The notes under the pieces are model-generated. The model ran no database searches. It saw only the letters and a program-made list of their open reading frames with translations, and had not been told where the DNA came from. This document shows positions 1-11,221 of a stretch of 64,000 bases of DNA, one piece after another (the first letter of the stretch is position 1; every line of letters begins with the position of its first letter). Origin of the DNA: Taudactylus pleione (taxonomy: Eukaryota > Chordata > Amphibia > Anura > Myobatrachidae); assembly GCA_031769625.1 (NCBI GenBank), contig JAUIMM010000550.1, forward strand, positions 3,774,001-3,838,000. Direction: 5' to 3'. The translations under genes were made by a program, and so were the position numbers.

Positions 1-276
1 AAAGCAGTTACATCATCTGAATATGGTGTAAACTAATAGGGCCAAACTTTGGGACATAGGACCACAGTCCAGAATTGATAATAATGGGAACTGCGATCTG
101 CAGTGCTAATTAGCACCTTGCGAGAGATTTCTGTGAAATATCCTGCATTGTGCTATTAGTACATAGCAACAGTTCATAAAATTATGCAGAAATAGCTTTA
201 TAAATAAGCCCCTAAGTAACATATCACATGACTGAGCCACAGGTATGTGAGGAACTTCAGCTGATAGAATGTAAGT

Positions 277-348
277 AGCAGAATGGCGCAGCGGAAGCGT
301 GCTGGGCCCATAACCCAGAGGTCGATGGATCGAAACCATCCTCTGCTA
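277..348 (+). tRNA. initiator tRNA-Met (anticodon CAT)
   Basis: A 72-nt cloverleaf with the vertebrate initiator-Met layout: it starts AGCAGAATGG, the anticodon loop reads CCCATAA with anticodon CAT, the T arm carries the initiator-type ATCGAAAC, and it ends with discriminator A. The anticodon stem has the three G-C pairs typical of initiator tRNA (GGG/CCC). Relative to the usual vertebrate sequence, base 7 is A instead of G, so it faces C at position 66 and the last acceptor pair is lost. The gene has no intron. A run of nine T follows five bases later, so it has a complete pol III transcription unit with internal A and B boxes. It may be functional or slightly decayed because of the A7-C66 mismatch. 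Confidence 0.93.
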
Positions 349-352
349 GCTA

Positions 353-361
353 TTTTTTTTT
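353..361 (+). terminator. pol III oligo-T terminator of tRNA-iMet
   Basis: Nine consecutive T begin five bases after the tRNA 3' end, a strong RNA polymerase III terminator. Confidence 0.8.
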
Positions 362-1376
362 ATTGTGAGATTTTTATTTAGGAGTGAAATTTATTTGTTT
401 ATCAACATTTACTTATACCAAGATAGCAGAATATCATCTGAGAGACTATCTGATATTTTGATACGGTATAAATAATTAGACGTAGTCAACATCGACATCT
501 TGTGGTGTTTATGTGAATAAGAGGTTTTGTTGCATTAGAGAATTGCATACACTGTTGTATGAAGGATTGAACACCTTAAGTGCCCCAAACAACAGGCAGC
601 AGTTTCCCTGATCTGGCTGGAACCGATGATCTCCTGGTTGGAAACACCCTGAATTGCTGATCCTGATCATATTTTGTTCAGAATCGTCAAATCTGGGAAA
701 TCCAACATGTTGAATTTCACCTATGCCCTGACCCCAGCATCTGGGGATTAGCAAATTGCAACAATCCACAGATTTATGGGGACTCTAGATGGAATGTAAT
801 TCATAACCTGAGGATAGCAGTAAGGAAAGGATACAAGGGCCAGACAGCAAGTTAAAAAGGAGACATGTTCACATTGGGGAAAAATTAGGTAATGGAGAAG
901 AAAAAGGAACTTATAATTTAACCACTTAAATGGCAAATATATTTTTTAGGTCATGAACATGTATTTAATACTCATCCAACTTGAGTTTATAAAAAAATAA
1001 TGAACATTAACATCGATTTTTATTATATCGGACATCAATTAATCATACTTTCGATGTTCTGAACATCACAGCCATCACAACTTTGTTTTTCCCTGCACCT
1101 GCTCCTCTGAGCAGCTACATAACAAAAAAAAAAGAAGAAAAGTGTATCCGTATCTGGTGCAATGAATCAAATTAAATCTTTTATTTCACTAAGTTAAACA
1201 TTTTTTTATCAGTTGTACCTTCCAGCAAAGTTTTAAATTATAGAAGAAATGTGATAGGAAATATAGATAAGTGAATAATAAAACGTCTACTGTACACTGT
1301 GCCCTTATTCATCTTATTTATATAATCAGTTCAAATTATTAATCTGCAATACATTCAGGTAAGAGGGAAAAATAAA

Positions 1377-1379
<3 letters not shown>
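362..1379. other. AT-rich intergenic, nothing recognised
   Basis: About 1 kb of AT-rich DNA. I see no coding potential, no terminal inverted repeats and no similarity to other parts of the window. Short open frames on the minus strand (508-936) have no recognisable domain. Confidence 0.5.
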
Positions 1380-1435
<56 letters not shown>

Positions 1436-1436
1436 T
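1380..1436. repeat. (TA)n microsatellite
   Basis: About 28 TA dinucleotides with one C interruption. Confidence 0.95.
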
Positions 1437-2110
1437 TATTTACCACCCTGGGGGTGGTAATGCCACAGCAGCAAGACACACAGCCTGGAGTCCTCCTGCT
1501 AAAGCATTAAACCAGCCCCTAACTGGTCAGTGCAGGGCTGGCAATCCTTGGAAAGTGGGGATTTCCCCAAAAATAGGGTCCCCCCTGCCGAGCATCAACC
1601 AGCCCAGGGCTCTTGCCTGCTTCCCTGGTGGCAGTGGGTGCAGTGGTAATGGTATAAATACAGGGTTAAATAAAGGGAACTACAAGTCCCAGCAACCTTC
1701 CCTTCAACACCTGTAGAACTACAATTGCCAGCAGGCTACTGCCATCGGTCACCGGTACCCCCACTGTGAAAAAAATATTTAAAAAACATGACACACACAC
1801 TGAATGTTTTATTATTTTATTACTCACAGTAGCTGTCTACAGTTAAACTAAACAATTTAATTTGACACAAGAAAGCTACTGTGTGTATTTTACACTTTGA
1901 GACTTACATAAAAATAGTCACAATGTCGATTGGGAAACTTTGTAATTGGTCCTAATAAGGCAGAATTTAGACACAGAGCTTACCCCATATAGATATTTTC
2001 ACCATAATTTATGTGGTTTATGTATTTGTTTGTTTTGTTTGCTGTACCTATCATGATTCTATTTTATAGGATATAAGTGACATTGTAAAACAGGGTCAGA
2101 TCTAGTAAGC
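1437..2110. other. unassigned moderately GC-rich stretch then AT-rich DNA
   Basis: 1440-1770 begins with a small hairpin (CCACCCTGGGGGTGG) and has the look of a fragment of an interspersed repeat (ACTACAAGTCCCAGCA is common in vertebrate repeats), but no ends or family can be assigned. The rest is AT-rich without a signal. Confidence 0.35.
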
Positions 2111-2112
2111 AT

Positions 2113-2930
2113 CTGCCATATTCAGGGCTGCATGTCACTCTCTCTATTTGGTTCTACCACCCGCTCTCCCAAGACTAACATCACTTGGTGCAACCTTGAT
2201 GCCTTAGACCCTGACCCTTTTTCTTCCTTAATGGTCTCTCTCCTTCCTCCATCTCTATTCTCACCTGCGACCCAAAAAGTTACTTCCCTCTCTGATTCCA
2301 TCCTGAACTTCCTATTTGGTTTTGCCCAGTTGACCACACCACAGTTGTGGTACTGTAGACTGCCTGCTACCTTCAGCATTATTCCTTCAACACAAGAGAA
2401 AATCCTACTTACTCTTTTTATCTTTCGAAATGGTCTTGCTTCAAATATGTCATCTCATCCCAATCCTCCAAACTCCGACTGCACTTTGCCAACTGCAGTT
2501 TCCTCCTCACCTTTGATTTGCTCTTTACTATTCCTCCAAAATTGTTATATACATTAAGATATTTCTTCCTTAAATCCTTTTCCTGCTCTACTTTACTTTT
2601 TAATTATTGCCAATCTACCCTTTTTTCTCCATTGTTACTGGTGACAACCCTCCCTCCACGCCGCAGATCCTTTTACCCCATCAACTCCATTCCCTCCCAG
2701 CTCCTCTACTCCCGCTCCCACTGTCGACACCTGCTGCCACTCACAAAAATTCTTCCTGTGTCATGAGTTTCTGTAGTGTAGTGGTTATCACGTTCACCTC
2801 ACACGCGAAAGGTCCCCGGTTCGAAACCGGGCAGAAACAGCTATTTATTTTATATTGCAACCCAATATGTACTCATTTTATTGTATGAACTGACTTTGAG
2901 TCTGTACAAATCACATATGCATCACAATTA
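2113..2930 (+). repeat. tRNA-Val duplication unit, copy 0
   Basis: The DNA on both sides of the tRNA-Val at 2767 is clearly homologous to the flanks of the three later tRNA-Val genes. For example 2440-2500 aligns with 37911-37975 (shared GTCATCTCATCCCAATCCT), 2125-2400 aligns with 38545-38670 plus 39296-39430, and the downstream TTTTATTGTATGAACTGACT recurs at 38380, 42618 and 51315. It is the most diverged copy and lies about 35 kb from the others, with transposon-filled DNA between. Confidence 0.8.
2767..2839 (+). tRNA. tRNA-Val (anticodon CAC)
   Basis: A 73-nt cloverleaf starting GTTTCTGTAGTGTAGTGGTT with a complete A box and an intact B box (GGTTCGAAACC). The acceptor stem pairs fully (GTTTCTG with CAGAAAC) and the discriminator is A. 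The anticodon loop CTCACAC gives CAC, so it reads GTG. The anticodon stem is TTCAC against GCGAA, which leaves one A-C mismatch where vertebrate Val tRNAs have G-C. There is no clear oligo-T directly downstream (only TTT), so termination may be poor. It may be functional or weakly decayed. Confidence 0.92.
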
Positions 2931-3123
2931 CCATTACAACAGCAATAACCAGAATGTAAGTAGGAGTTTTGGCACTAAAGTAGAAGACGTATATTGCAAG
3001 TTTAAAGATGCATCTATAATTAAACAGATGTAAATTTCTGTACATGCATATATGGAGTGCTTAGGTTATTGAAGGTTGTCCTCAAAGTAGGCTGTCATAA
3101 CTTACATATTAGAGCATTATATA

Positions 3124-3405
3124 ACAGTTTTAATCATGTTCCGTCCCATGGGTGTCACTTTCGGTCCTGGAGGGATGTTGGGGGTGGAGCGATAGATTGG
3201 ACTAATTGGTATAGGTATATAAAATGGCCCTGGGAGGAGGGGGCTTAGAGTATGTGTCCTGTGTTCACTGATGGTGTCCTGAGGAATACCACATTTATGC
3301 TGTTGAAACGTCGACTTGGAAACTTGAAATCATGATGTGATCAATAAAATATGTTTTGTCTTTGCAACTTTAAAGAAAAGCCCTGACGAGTGAATTCTGC
3401 ATAAG
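3124..3405 (+). mobile_element. Penelope-type 3' untranslated fragment
   Basis: Contains TCCTGAGGAA followed by GAAACGTCGACTTGG and an AATAAA-like signal, the arrangement seen at the 3' end of Neptune/Penelope-like elements and in the opposite orientation at 3545-3595. No coding sequence is attached. The assignment rests on this motif pair. Confidence 0.5.
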
Positions 3406-3406
3406 G

Positions 3407-3412
<6 letters not shown>

Positions 3413-3474
<62 letters not shown>

Positions 3475-3475
3475 A
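3413..3475. repeat. (TA)n(CA)n microsatellite
   Basis: A long TA run passes into a short CA run. Open frames across it (poly Tyr-Ile) are artefacts. Confidence 0.95.
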
Positions 3476-3481
3476 AGATGT

Positions 3482-4720
3482 ATTCTCCCTCCGGGGATGA
3501 AGAGCACTGCACGGCACTACAGGTCTTGAAAAAAAGTCTTTATTACCACGACGTTTCGGGGTCCGCAACCCCGTCCTCAGGTGAATATACAGATAAACAG
3601 ACAAACAAATAATGCCTACCTTATATCCCTCACCATGCTATGTGATTTGCTCCCACTCTCCGTCCAGGCTCCGGACTCCAGCGAGCTTCCGGCGGGCGGC
3701 GGCCGATGATGACGTCACCCGTCCTCAGGTAGACAGTTGCTAGGCAACACCAAGCTGGAAACCGGAACCCAGCGGCTGTAGGATAAAAATACAAAACACC
3801 ATAAATACACTACTCCAAGTAGTAAAGCCCAAGAGAATACAATGATAATAGATGTCAATTCAATTATATAAAACCATATAGAAAACTCATTATTAAATAG
3901 GCTAAACAGGCAGTACTTGAAAAAATTTAAAAAGGAGATAAACAGGGAGATCCAGAAAAGTAAACTAAAAAAAATACATATACCATATATCATTAATCAT
4001 AATGAGAAATATTATAGATCACAATAAGGTATTCCAAGAAATATGTTCATTGAGTCCCCTGGGGGCTACTATGTCAAGTTTGTAAATCCAAGAAGCCTCT
4101 CTACGCAAGAGAGCTTTTGATCTATCTTCACCCCTGATGGATTCCGGAATATGGTCTATAATTTTGTATCTTAATGATGTAAGTTGGTGGCCATGCTCCT
4201 TGAAGTGAACTGCTACTGGCTGTTCCTTATTTTTGCCCGCTAATGCTGCTTTTATAGCGGACCTATGGAGTGCCATCCTTTCTTTAAATTTACGAGTAGT
4301 CATACCCACATAGTATTTTCCACAGGGACAAATAATAATATAAATAACAAAACGAGTGTCGCACGTAAGTACGTGTTGGATATGGAAAATTTTCCCTGTG
4401 TGTGGATGTTTAAAAGTTGTTCCATTAATAAGGTAATTGCAAGTCACACAATTGGGGCATTTATAACACCCAGGAGGTTTTCTACTGACTCCAGGTGCAC
4501 ACATCATATCCATGCCAGAAATGTCAGTTTTGACTAATAAGTCCCTTAAATTTCTTCCACGTCTATAACATGCCATAGGTCTCACTGAACGAAGACTGGG
4601 TAAGTCCTTGTCTGAAGCAATTATCGGCCATAAGGCTCTGCTGGCTTTTGGTATTACTGGACTTGATGTGTTGTACGTAGTAATCCAAGGAAATGTTTGC
4701 TCTGTTTTATTTTTAGAAGG
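3482..4720 (-). mobile_element. 5'-truncated Penelope-like element (copy 1)
   Basis: Reading on the minus strand it has the end of the reverse-transcriptase/endonuclease open frame, then a 3' region with CCTGAGGACGGGGTTG and GAAACGTCG at about 3595-3545, ending near 3482. The upstream RT part is missing. The break is near 4720, where an hAT end begins. This is the common 5'-truncated form of retroelement copies. The 3' region includes a GATGATGACGTCACCC stretch at 3704-3719 with a CRE-like TGACGTCA. Confidence 0.8.
4019..4720 (-). pseudogene. Penelope-like GIY-YIG endonuclease domain, N-truncated
   Basis: An uninterrupted frame on the minus strand, whose last 188 codons start at a Met at 4585 but which continues in frame to about 4720. 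The part before that Met holds the linker seen in Neptune-type elements (ITTYN...LWPI). Next comes RRGRNLRDLLVKTD, then a Cys-rich finger-like patch (CYKCPNCVTC), then the GIY-YIG core written as VIYIIICPCGKYYVGMTTRK with the conserved Arg in KFKERMALH, a His in AVHFKEHGHQ, and the C-terminal motif WIYKLDIVAPRGLNEH. The domain is unbroken, but the RT domain is absent, so the copy cannot be autonomous. It would have nicked DNA for target-primed insertion. The intact frame suggests a fairly young copy. Confidence 0.88.
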
Positions 4721-4871
4721 TAAAGAAGGTCATCTTGCATGGACGAACATCATCATTCCTGGACAAACGTCATGCAAGATGACGTTTTGCCTCTTTCTGA
4801 GTTCCGTTTTTTTGGAGGGAAAAATCCGAACTCAACGTGCAAACTCGAACCTATCCGAGCCTGCACATCCC

Positions 4872-4874
<3 letters not shown>
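4721..4874. mobile_element. terminal fragment of the TAGGGGTG hAT family
   Basis: Holds ATGACGTTTTGCCTC followed by CCGAACTC and ends in TGCACATCCCTA. This matches the order at the right ends of the two large hAT copies at 27110-27246 and 61230-61349 (GATGACGTTTTGCCTC ... CACCCCTA). The other end is not seen. Confidence 0.55.
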
Positions 4875-4879
<5 letters not shown>

Positions 4880-4931
<52 letters not shown>

Positions 4932-4936
4932 TATAT
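4880..4936. repeat. (TA)n(CA)n microsatellite
   Basis: TA dinucleotide run directly next to the hAT end, as at both flanks of the 21951-27246 copy. This family seems to favour TA-rich targets. Confidence 0.9.
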
Positions 4937-4940
4937 ATTA

Positions 4941-5236
4941 GAATGGAATGTAAGCTCTTATGAGCAGGGCCCTCTACGCTCTTGTGCTTCTCCCTACTTT
5001 ACTTTCACCTGCTTCTTACCCCCCACCAGGGCACCTAACACTTGGTTGCTTACGCTCTGTTGCATATCTAGGTGTTATGGTCACTTATGTATCAATGTAT
5101 ATTATCCATGTCCTTGTCCTATTTTGTACTGTAAGTCCGTTGTGAAATTATTTGTTTATGTACTTTGTAAGGCGCTGCGGAGCACTTGTGGCCCCATATA
5201 GATAAAGGATGATAATAATAATAATAATAATAATAA
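4941..5236 (+). mobile_element. 5'-truncated L2-type LINE 3' tail
   Basis: Contains the L2-like 3' signature: TGTAAGCTCTTATGAGCAGG, then GGCGCTGCGGAGCACTTGTG, then a short-unit tail of TAATAA repeats (5208-5236). The same signature ends the long L2 copy at 11070-11212 and occurs in reverse at 52844-53720. No coding part remains. Confidence 0.75.
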
Positions 5237-5641
5237 TATACAGATTAGAAGCAGTTAGTGATGCAAAGTAGCAGGCTCTTTATTTCATATTAGATATGCT
5301 TTAATGCAGTCTGCTCTGTTTAAAAATAATTTAATCCAATTTCTGGGTAGTAAAGCTACTCACTGTGCCTGCGACAAAATGCCTGGAAAATGACCGCGGT
5401 GGCCATTTTCCAGGTGATTTGTAGAGCAATGGTACTGCTGACACGGAACTCCGGAGAGATAAGTATTTAATAAATGGGTGCAGGGTGTACAGTGTGTTCC
5501 CCCCCACAGAGGCCCGTGTGCACTGCACACCCTGAACCCATTATAGATATGCCCCTGAGTACAGCAGTCCAGCCAGCACTGCTGGTGTTCCTGTGGCTGT
5601 AACTGATATACAGAGATATCAACTTTGTGTTTGGTCTTTAA

Positions 5642-5766
5642 CCACTTAACCGATGATTTTTTTATCTGCAAAACCTGTCAGAAATTGTCATTTTTGCTTT
5701 TTATTTTTTATATAGTTTAAAAAGTATTTTTAAAATCTTTTTCAATATTTAAAAAAAAAATTAAAA

Positions 5767-5803
<37 letters not shown>

Positions 5804-6253
5804 CATGAAACCATTAATGGTTTTACCCATTGATAGCCATCCCTACTTTGTTAGGGTAGACTGATGATCAGTCCCCCTTGCTGATTGAGGCAGGCTTGAG
5901 GCTTCCCCGGCAGCTGCTGCTCTCTGCAGCCACCGGGGTAAACACATGAAGGGGGGGTGTCGCTGGCTTCCCCAGCAGCTCCAGCTCTCTGTGGCCCCCG
6001 GGGTATACACAGGGGGATACTGGGCAGCGCTGGCTTCCCCGAACACTGTGGCCAGCGATGATCGGGACATACAGGAGTGGGAGCCGCAGGTGTAGAGAGA
6101 CCAGTAGGGCCCTCTGACATAGGCGGCTGTGGGAAGATTAGCTTCCAGCAGACGTCTAGTGGGCATTTCTGACTGGTCGCATCAGATGTGACCATGTAAG
6201 GGAAAGCCCAGTCTGGTGTGGTTGCAACTAATGCGACTATGCCAGGCAAGTGG
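5642..6253. mobile_element. piggyBac-type MITE with TTAA target sites
   Basis: A 612-bp element with inverted ends CCACTTAACC / GGCAAGTGG, flanked on both sides by TTAA (5638-5641 and 6254-6257), the insertion site of piggyBac transposons. There is no transposase. The interior has an AT-rich left third with a (TA)n run (5772-5801) and a GC-rich right part with three copies of a CTTCCCCGGCAGCTGC-like segment (about 5900-6050). Inference: a non-autonomous piggyBac derivative. Confidence 0.72.
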
Positions 6254-6539
6254 TTAAAGGCCTTATAGAGTAATGTGACCCACACTGAGACATGAGCATC
6301 AGGGCACCACTATTAATAGGAAAAGAATATAGATTAAAGACAACAAAGAAGAAAAAGAAGAAACCAAGACAACATGTGAACAAAGCCATCTATGGAAGCA
6401 CCAGATATCTAACAAATTATCAACAGTAAGATAAACAACCACTACTGCCAGTTAGACCTTCTAAGGAGAAGAACTAAAATCAAACAGATATATTCAGCCC
6501 AACCCAGAAGTGAAACAAAGAGTTAAGAGATCAAAGACA

Positions 6540-6845
6540 AGAACCTATATGGAAAAAGAATTGTGCGCAACAAGAACCCCATCATGCCCATTTTTTACAA
6601 CCTCTCAAAGGAACATAAAATCCATGACAATCCACCAGGCAGCCCTATAGTGGCAGGTATTGGATGGATCACCTTGAATACATCTTGCAACCCTTAGCTC
6701 AAGGACAAAAAATGTTATATGGAGGACACTATGCAAGTACTAATGATCTTGGAAGAGTTTGAGTGGAAAAAGGGATACAAAAAAATGACATGTGATATAA
6801 CCTCCTTGCATTTGGTTATACAGTAGATCACACAACAGGATGTGA
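6540..6845 (+). pseudogene. Penelope-like reverse transcriptase, N-terminal palm remnant
   Basis: Frame from about 6568 reads NPIMPIFYNLSKEHKIHD followed by NPPGSPIVAGIG, the Penelope/Neptune RT hallmark (PxFYxLPKIHK ... PPGRPIVxGI). About 100 bases later another frame gives EEFEWKKGYKKMTCDITSLH, matching the region around the first catalytic Asp (TxDVxSLYT). Frameshifts separate them. The domain is cut at 6850 by a MITE. It is inactive. Confidence 0.8.
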
Positions 6846-6849
6846 TATG

Positions 6850-7391
6850 GGGGCCTATTCATCATCACTTATTTTTCACAAAAGCATTTGAAAAATAAGT
6901 GTCAGGGCTATTCATAAAGTTCCACAAAAGCATTTATTTTGGAACTTGATGGTGTTACTGAACGCCACTTTCAGGTGGTGTTCAGCCCCCGATAACCTTC
7001 ACAGGCTGCTGTTTACACGGCACCCTGTGAAGATTAACATGGCAGCCACAGCAGAGGGATCTATTCAGACATGTGGCCCAGCTCACCAAAAGAAGACAGG
7101 TGAGCTGGGCTAAGGATAAGGGGGTTCGGACACCCGCGGGGGTCGAACACCCGCAGGGGGGGAAGGGGGGGTTGAATCGTACACCTGTGTGGGAGGGGCA
7201 GTGAAGTCAACAACCTGTCTACGCAGCTTGAAGACAGGATGTGAAAAGTTTCACACTTCTGAAAAACTGCTTCGTAGAAACAGGAGGCATGATGGCAGCA
7301 TCCTAAACTGATGGTTTGAACTTGCAGCGAGTTCAAACCATAATTATCACGTGATAATTATGTGATAATTCTGTTTTGATGAATAGGCCCC
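6850..7391. mobile_element. foldback MITE (GGGGCCTATTCATCA ends)
   Basis: Inverted ends GGGGCCTATTCATCA and TGATGAATAGGCCCC. A candidate ATG repeat lies at both junctions. It sits inside the Penelope RT remnant. The interior is partly palindromic and includes GTGATAATTATGTGATAATT. There is no coding sequence. The transposon superfamily is not certain. Confidence 0.7.
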
Positions 7392-7659
7392 ATGGTAAGC
7401 CAGATTCTAAGAGAGGAATAGGGCTACAACTGATTAGTTAGCATTTGTGCTCAGCTGTAGCATGTCTCAATCAGACTTTCTTTAAGTTTAGAATCAGTAT
7501 AGAGGCAGCTGTGGATGACTATGGCAGCCGTATTATAAGCACTAAGTGTGTTATAACACAAAGTCTAATTATATAACAGTTAAAAAAAAACAGTTAAACA
7601 AACATTGAACAACATCTACGACAAGGTAATAACAATATCATTCCGTACCAGTAGTTTGT

Positions 7660-10600
7660 GTGTTGTACATTTATGAATGTATTGCAAAAATGTATCAGAA
7701 ACTTCTATTAATGATCTTACTCCATGGAATCATCTCTAAGACTACTACATCCTTTACTCTCCCTGCAGCTCATCCTTCTGTACATATTACTGCCTCATTA
7801 CTTTCCTCTCCTATTACAAACACGTATGAGCTTTTAACTTATCTATACACATTGACAATAACATCCACAATCTCTCGCCATAACAAACATTCAGTCAAAT
7901 CCCACAAATATATTTATATCTCGCTCCTGTTGCTTCTATTAGCTGGTGACATATCTCCAAATCCAGGCCCAACCCACATGCCACACCCACAACGAACTAT
8001 AAATCCAGCTAACCTCATAAACATTGCATGCCTCCCTTCACCATCCAAGTCACTAAAATGTGCCTTATGGAATGCACGCTCTGTCTGCAACAAACTAACA
8101 TCCATCCATGACCTCTTTATTTCAACTAACCTCAACCTTCTGGCAATAACAGAAACATGGCTAACACAATCAGACACTGTCTCCCCTGCTGCACTTTCAC
8201 ATGGTAACCTACACTTCTCACACACATCCAGGCCTAGCAATTGTAAAGGAGGTGGGGTAGGAATATTACTCTCCCAATCTTTCACATTCACAGTTCTCCC
8301 ACAGGTACCTTCACTCACATTTACATCATTTGAAGTACATTCTATCAGGACTTTCACCCCTTTCTCTCTGTGAGTTGCTGTTATCTATCACCCGCCTGGG
8401 CCACCGCAACAATGTCTGGAACATTTTTCAGCCTGGCTCCCTCACTTCCTATCCTCAGACATCTCCACCATCATTATCGGTGATTTCAATATCCCCATTG
8501 ACAGTCCACAATCTCCTCATGCCTCCAAACTACTCTCTCTAACCTCCTCTCTTGGCCTCTCCCAATGGACTGACTCCTCTACTCATAAGGAGGGCCACTG
8601 CCTTGATCTTGTATTTACCAGACTATGCTCAGTTTCTGATTTCACTAATGCTCCTTTCCCTCTCTCAGATCACAATCTTATCACCTGCACACTTTTCTCC
8701 ATTACATCAACCTCAATGTCAGTGAAATCAACCAAACCTCCTAAAACCTGCAGAAATATTAATGTGATTAACTTTCAACAACTATCTACCTCTCTACAAC
8801 AACGACTCTCACCAATTTCTGCACTCACTTCTCCTGAGACTGCTGCATCACACCTAAACCAGATTCTAGTAAAAGCCCTCGATGAAGTAGCTCCAGCTAC
8901 CCATCACACTCCGCGTAGACTCAGACGTCAACCGTGGCATTCTAACTTAACAAAAACTCTCACGTAAAGTAGAACGTCAGTGGCAAAAGTCTCGCACTCC
9001 AAGTGACTTCCTCACATATAAGTCTATCTACAACTCTTATCGTACTGCTCTGGACACTGCCAAGCAAATATATTTCCAATCTCTTATCTCTGCTCAAGCC
9101 TCTAACCCCAAGCGACTTTTTAATACATTTAAACTGCTTCTTACCCCTCCCCCACCCAAGCCACCTGCTACTATCTGTGCACAAGATCTTGCTTCCTATT
9201 TCAAGGACAAGATTGATAATATCCAAAATGAAATGTTATTCTCTTCCTCAGCTAGTGACCTACTCAATTCCCTACCTGAACCCTCTGGCACATTCTCTTC
9301 ATTTGACCCCACAAATGAAGATGAAGTATCTACACTCTTCTCATCCTCCTACTCTATTACCTCTCCTCTAGATCCTATACCCTCACAAATTAGTAAAGCT
9401 CTGTCTCCTGTGCTCATCCCAACCCTAACTAAAATCTGTAATCTCTCTCTTTCTACTGGTATCTTTCCATCACTGTTCAAGCATGCAGTGATTACTCCCA
9501 TTCTGAAAAAACTAAATTCTGACCCTAACACTCTCTCTAATTACCATCCTATCTCCCAGCTCCCATGCCCCTCCAAGCTACTGGAGAGACTTGTCTACAC
9601 CCGCCTCACACACTTTCTTAATACCCACAACTTATTGGACCCACTTCAGTCTGGCTTCCGTTCCCAGCACTCCACAGAGACAGCACTGACTAAGGTAGTA
9701 AATGATTTGGTCACTGCCAAGGCTAAAGGCCATTACTCACTTCTAATTCTTCTAGATCTCTCTGCTGCTTTTGACACTGTTGACCACTCTCTTCTCGTAC
9801 AAACATTACAAGGACACAGATCTTTCTTGGTTCTCTTCCTACCTATCTGATCGCTCTTTTTTTGTTCGTTTTTCTGATTCTGCCTCCTCTTCGCTACCTC
9901 TATCAGTTGGAGTGCCGCAAGGCTCTGTCTTAGGTCCTTTGCTATTCTCAATCTATACCACCTCACTTGGCTAACTAATCCACTCTTTTGGATTTCAGTA
10001 CCATCTGTATGCGGATGATACTCAAATCTACCTATCCTCTCCAGATTTATCTCCATCTGTATTGGTCCGTGTCACTGAATGGATTTCTGCCATTTCATCT
10101 TGGATGTCATCTCGCTACCTGAAACTTAATATTTCTAAAACAGAATTAATTATATTTCCACCGGCCAATAACAGTAACCAATCTGATCTCTTTATCACTG
10201 TTGATAACTCAACAATTCACCCCACCCCACAAGCTCGCTGCCTTGGTGTCATCCTTGATTCTGAACTGTCCTTTGTTCCCCACATGCAATCTATCTCAAA
10301 ATCATGTTACATACATCTAAAAAACATATACAAAATTCGACCATATCTCACACAAGACACTGCAAAAACTCTAATCCATGCACTCATTATTTCCCGCATT
10401 GACTATTGCAATAGTCTTCTTACTGGTCTTCCCAAAAACAGGCTATCGCCATTACAATCCATTATGAATGCAGCTGCAAGGCTTATCTTCCTTGCCAAAC
10501 GTTTGTCGTCTGCTGCCCCGCTCTGTCAGTCTCTCCATTGGTTGCCGGTTTTCTACCGTATTCAATACAAAATACTGTTACTTACACATAAGGCCATTAA

Positions 10601-10865
10601 CCGAATTACACCAACATACATCTCTTCACTCATCTCAAAATATCTCCCAACCCGACCTCTCCGCTCAGCACAAGATCTGCGTCTCTCATCCCCGCGCATT
10701 ACTTGCTCCCATTTACGGTTACAGGACTTTCTTCGGGCTGCACCCACTCTATGGAATGCCTTACCACACACTATAAGACTTACCTCTACTCTTCAATCCT
10801 TCAAGAGTTCCCTGAAAACTCACCTCTTCAGACAAGCTTATCAGATTCCAGAACCGACCACATAA
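7660..10865 (+). pseudogene. L2-type LINE polyprotein (APE endonuclease + reverse transcriptase), frameshifted
   Basis: The first frame (7660-8373) has a hydrophobic N-terminus, GDISPNPGP at 7945-7971, then APE motifs: LWNARSVCNK, ITETWL (8146-8163) and GGGVGILLS. Later frames carry FNIPIDSP-like and SDHNLITC (about 8665) APE motifs. The RT has [41 protein letters not shown] (about 9756-9797), [16 protein letters not shown] (about 9910-9957) and the catalytic YADD at 10008-10019. The C-terminus ends at 10865 with HLFRQAYQIPEPTT. At least four frameshifts (about 8360, 8540, 8965, 9800) and an in-frame TAA at 9973 make it inactive. The open frame from 10062 on is unbroken. It would have copied LINE RNA at nicked target DNA. 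Confidence 0.9.
7945..7971 (+). other. 2A-like motif in L2 N-terminus (GDISPNPGP)
   Basis: The frame runs YIYISLLLLLLAGDISPNPGP. NPGP preceded by D-I-x-x resembles the 2A ribosome-skipping motif D(V/I)ExNPGP known from several APE-type LINEs, but the Glu is Ser here. The hydrophobic run before it could act as a signal sequence. Function is inference. Confidence 0.5.
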
Positions 10866-11221
10866 CCTTCATAGCTTCCATGTCTTATTACATCCCCTCT
10901 CACAGTCCACACATAACCTCACATATTGTCTTTCTTTCACATACTCCTGACATTTTGCCGACATTCCTGTGTGACTGGATCATGCAGCCCACCAAGAAAC
11001 TCTGCATTCTGGCCGGACCAAATTGCAATATATAGCACCTATCCTTGTGTATCAATGCCTATTTCCCTATAGATTGTAAGCTTGCAAGCAGGGCCCTCTT
11101 ACCTCTATGTCTGTCTGTTATTACCCTGTTTTGTTCTATCAATGTTTCCAATTGTAAAGCGCAACGGAATATGCTGCGCTATATAAGAAACTGTTAATAA
11201 ATAAATAAATACAAGAAAATC

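Larger units (their letters stand above)
7600..11212 (+). mobile_element. L2-type non-LTR retrotransposon
   Basis: A long LINE copy: endonuclease and RT domains, then an L2-like 3' end (TTGTAAGCTTGCAAGCAGGG, AAAGCGCAACGGAATATGCTG) and a short-unit AATAAATA tail at 11196-11212. It is inserted into the Penelope copy 0 RT region, whose sequence resumes at about 11222. The 5' boundary is uncertain (7520-7660). No separate ORF1 is visible. Confidence 0.85.

Noticed and set aside
3330..3604. Poly Tyr-Ile frames
   Set aside because: Translation of a (TA)n microsatellite. The same applies at 4739-4963, 21887-22113 and 27130-27344.
7914..8357. 147-codon minus-strand frame
   Set aside because: Antisense shadow of the L2 endonuclease region, whose plus strand has clear motifs.
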